Source: Gemmatimonadota bacterium (lineage in GTDB: Bacteria > Latescibacterota > UBA2968 > UBA8231). Taken from it: a stretch of 6,010 nucleotides of DNA. The DNA lies in NCBI GenBank assembly GCA_018673255.1, contig JABHDC010000103.1:1-6010 (forward strand). Reading direction: 5' to 3'. The first letter of the stretch is position 1. Each line of letters begins with the position of its first letter. The position numbers and the translations under genes are program-made. Positions 5,690-6,010 of this stretch are shown here, piece by piece. The notes beneath the pieces were generated by a model, which saw nothing but the letters and a program-made list of their open reading frames with translations, made no database searches and was not told the origin of the DNA.

Positions 5690-6010
5690 GTGCCCACACC
5701 AGCAGTCAACATCTGCGTCTACTGCGGCTCCAAGTCCCCGGATGACAAACGTTACCAGCAGGCGGCCGTCACCCTGGGCAAAGAGCTGGTGGCTCGACAG
5801 GTGGGCCTGATTTACGGCGGCGGACGTGTGGGACTCATGGGAGAGATCGCCCAGGCCGTCCTGGACGGCGGGGGCCATGTGACTGGTGTCATCCCGCGCG
5901 ATTTGATGGATAGAGAACTCGGACACACAGGCGTCACCGAACTTTTCGTCGTGGATGACATGCACCAGCGCAAGGCACTGATGTCACGCGATGCCGCCGC
6001 CTTCATCGCC
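5690..6010 (+). CDS. LOG-family nucleoside 5'-monophosphate phosphoribohydrolase (partial, C-terminus off the right edge)
   Basis: LOG-family ('lysine decarboxylase-like', Rossmann-fold) enzymes cut the bond between base and ribose 5'-phosphate. They were first known from cytokinin activation, but many bacterial members act on AMP or other nucleotides. The visible 107 codons show the N-terminal strand NICVYCGSK, the glycine motif YGGGRVGLMG (42-51), GGGHVTGVIP (60-69), and the family's MHQRKALM (91-98) leading into DAAAFIA. The catalytic PGGxGTxxE motif should follow just past the window edge and cannot be checked. The start is GTG 5690, supported by GGAG (5679-5682) 7 nt upstream and by the family N-terminus beginning at residue 6. 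The gene is separated from the sigma factor by a strong terminator, so it is probably independent of it. Bacterial substrates vary, so no gene symbol is given. Confidence 0.9.
   Translation, partial: MPTPAVNICVYCGSKSPDDKRYQQAAVTLGKELVARQVGLIYGGGRVGLMGEIAQAVLDGGGHVTGVIPRDLMDRELGHTGVTELFVVDDMHQRKALMSRDAAAFIA

Overview
The window is high-GC bacterial DNA with compact, mostly co-oriented genes and no mobile-element, CRISPR, tRNA or rRNA signal. The sigma factor at 4620-5492 (290 aa, no region 1.1, YAVWWIKQSILQ in region 2.4) resembles the short primary sigma factors of the FCB-like phyla (Bacteroidetes and relatives, possibly an uncultured group). The classical TTGACA promoter, clear Shine-Dalgarno sites, high GC and futalosine-type menaquinone gene argue against a typical Bacteroidetes genome. 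The phylum is an inference and remains open.

Minus strand, 1-1406: ubiE (the methyltransferase that ends menaquinone synthesis) is followed by the 5' part of mqnE (aminofutalosine synthase), which runs off the left edge. They look like one menaquinone operon, read from a good sigma-70-type promoter at 1431-1459.

Plus strand, 1488-3602: a two-gene operon encodes a short histidine kinase with no sensor domain and an NtrC-family, sigma-54-activating response regulator. The regulator's sigma-54 contact loop reads GAFTSA instead of GAFTGA.

Intergenic region, 3603-4036: this is the most interesting stretch. It holds several inverted repeats, including a perfect 8-bp-arm dyad at 3691-3711, and an excellent -24/-12 (sigma-54) promoter at 3807-3822. 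The dyad is centred about 130 bp upstream of the predicted transcription start, where an NtrC-type enhancer would sit.

Plus strand, 4037-5492: a PTS EIIA(Ntr)-like protein gene and a sigma-70-family sigma factor gene follow, apparently as an operon under the sigma-54 promoter. Their 3' region has two stem-loops and then a strong intrinsic terminator (5598-5647). After this a LOG-family nucleotide phosphoribohydrolase gene begins at 5690 and runs off the right edge.

Taken together, the plus-strand genes suggest a local cascade: kinase -> NtrC-type activator -> sigma-54 promoter -> EIIA-like protein plus a sigma-70-type factor. The logic resembles the Hk2/Rrp2-RpoN-RpoS cascade of Borrelia, but the parts differ. 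The circuit is inferred from sequence layout. The parts (domains, promoter match, dyads) are seen directly.
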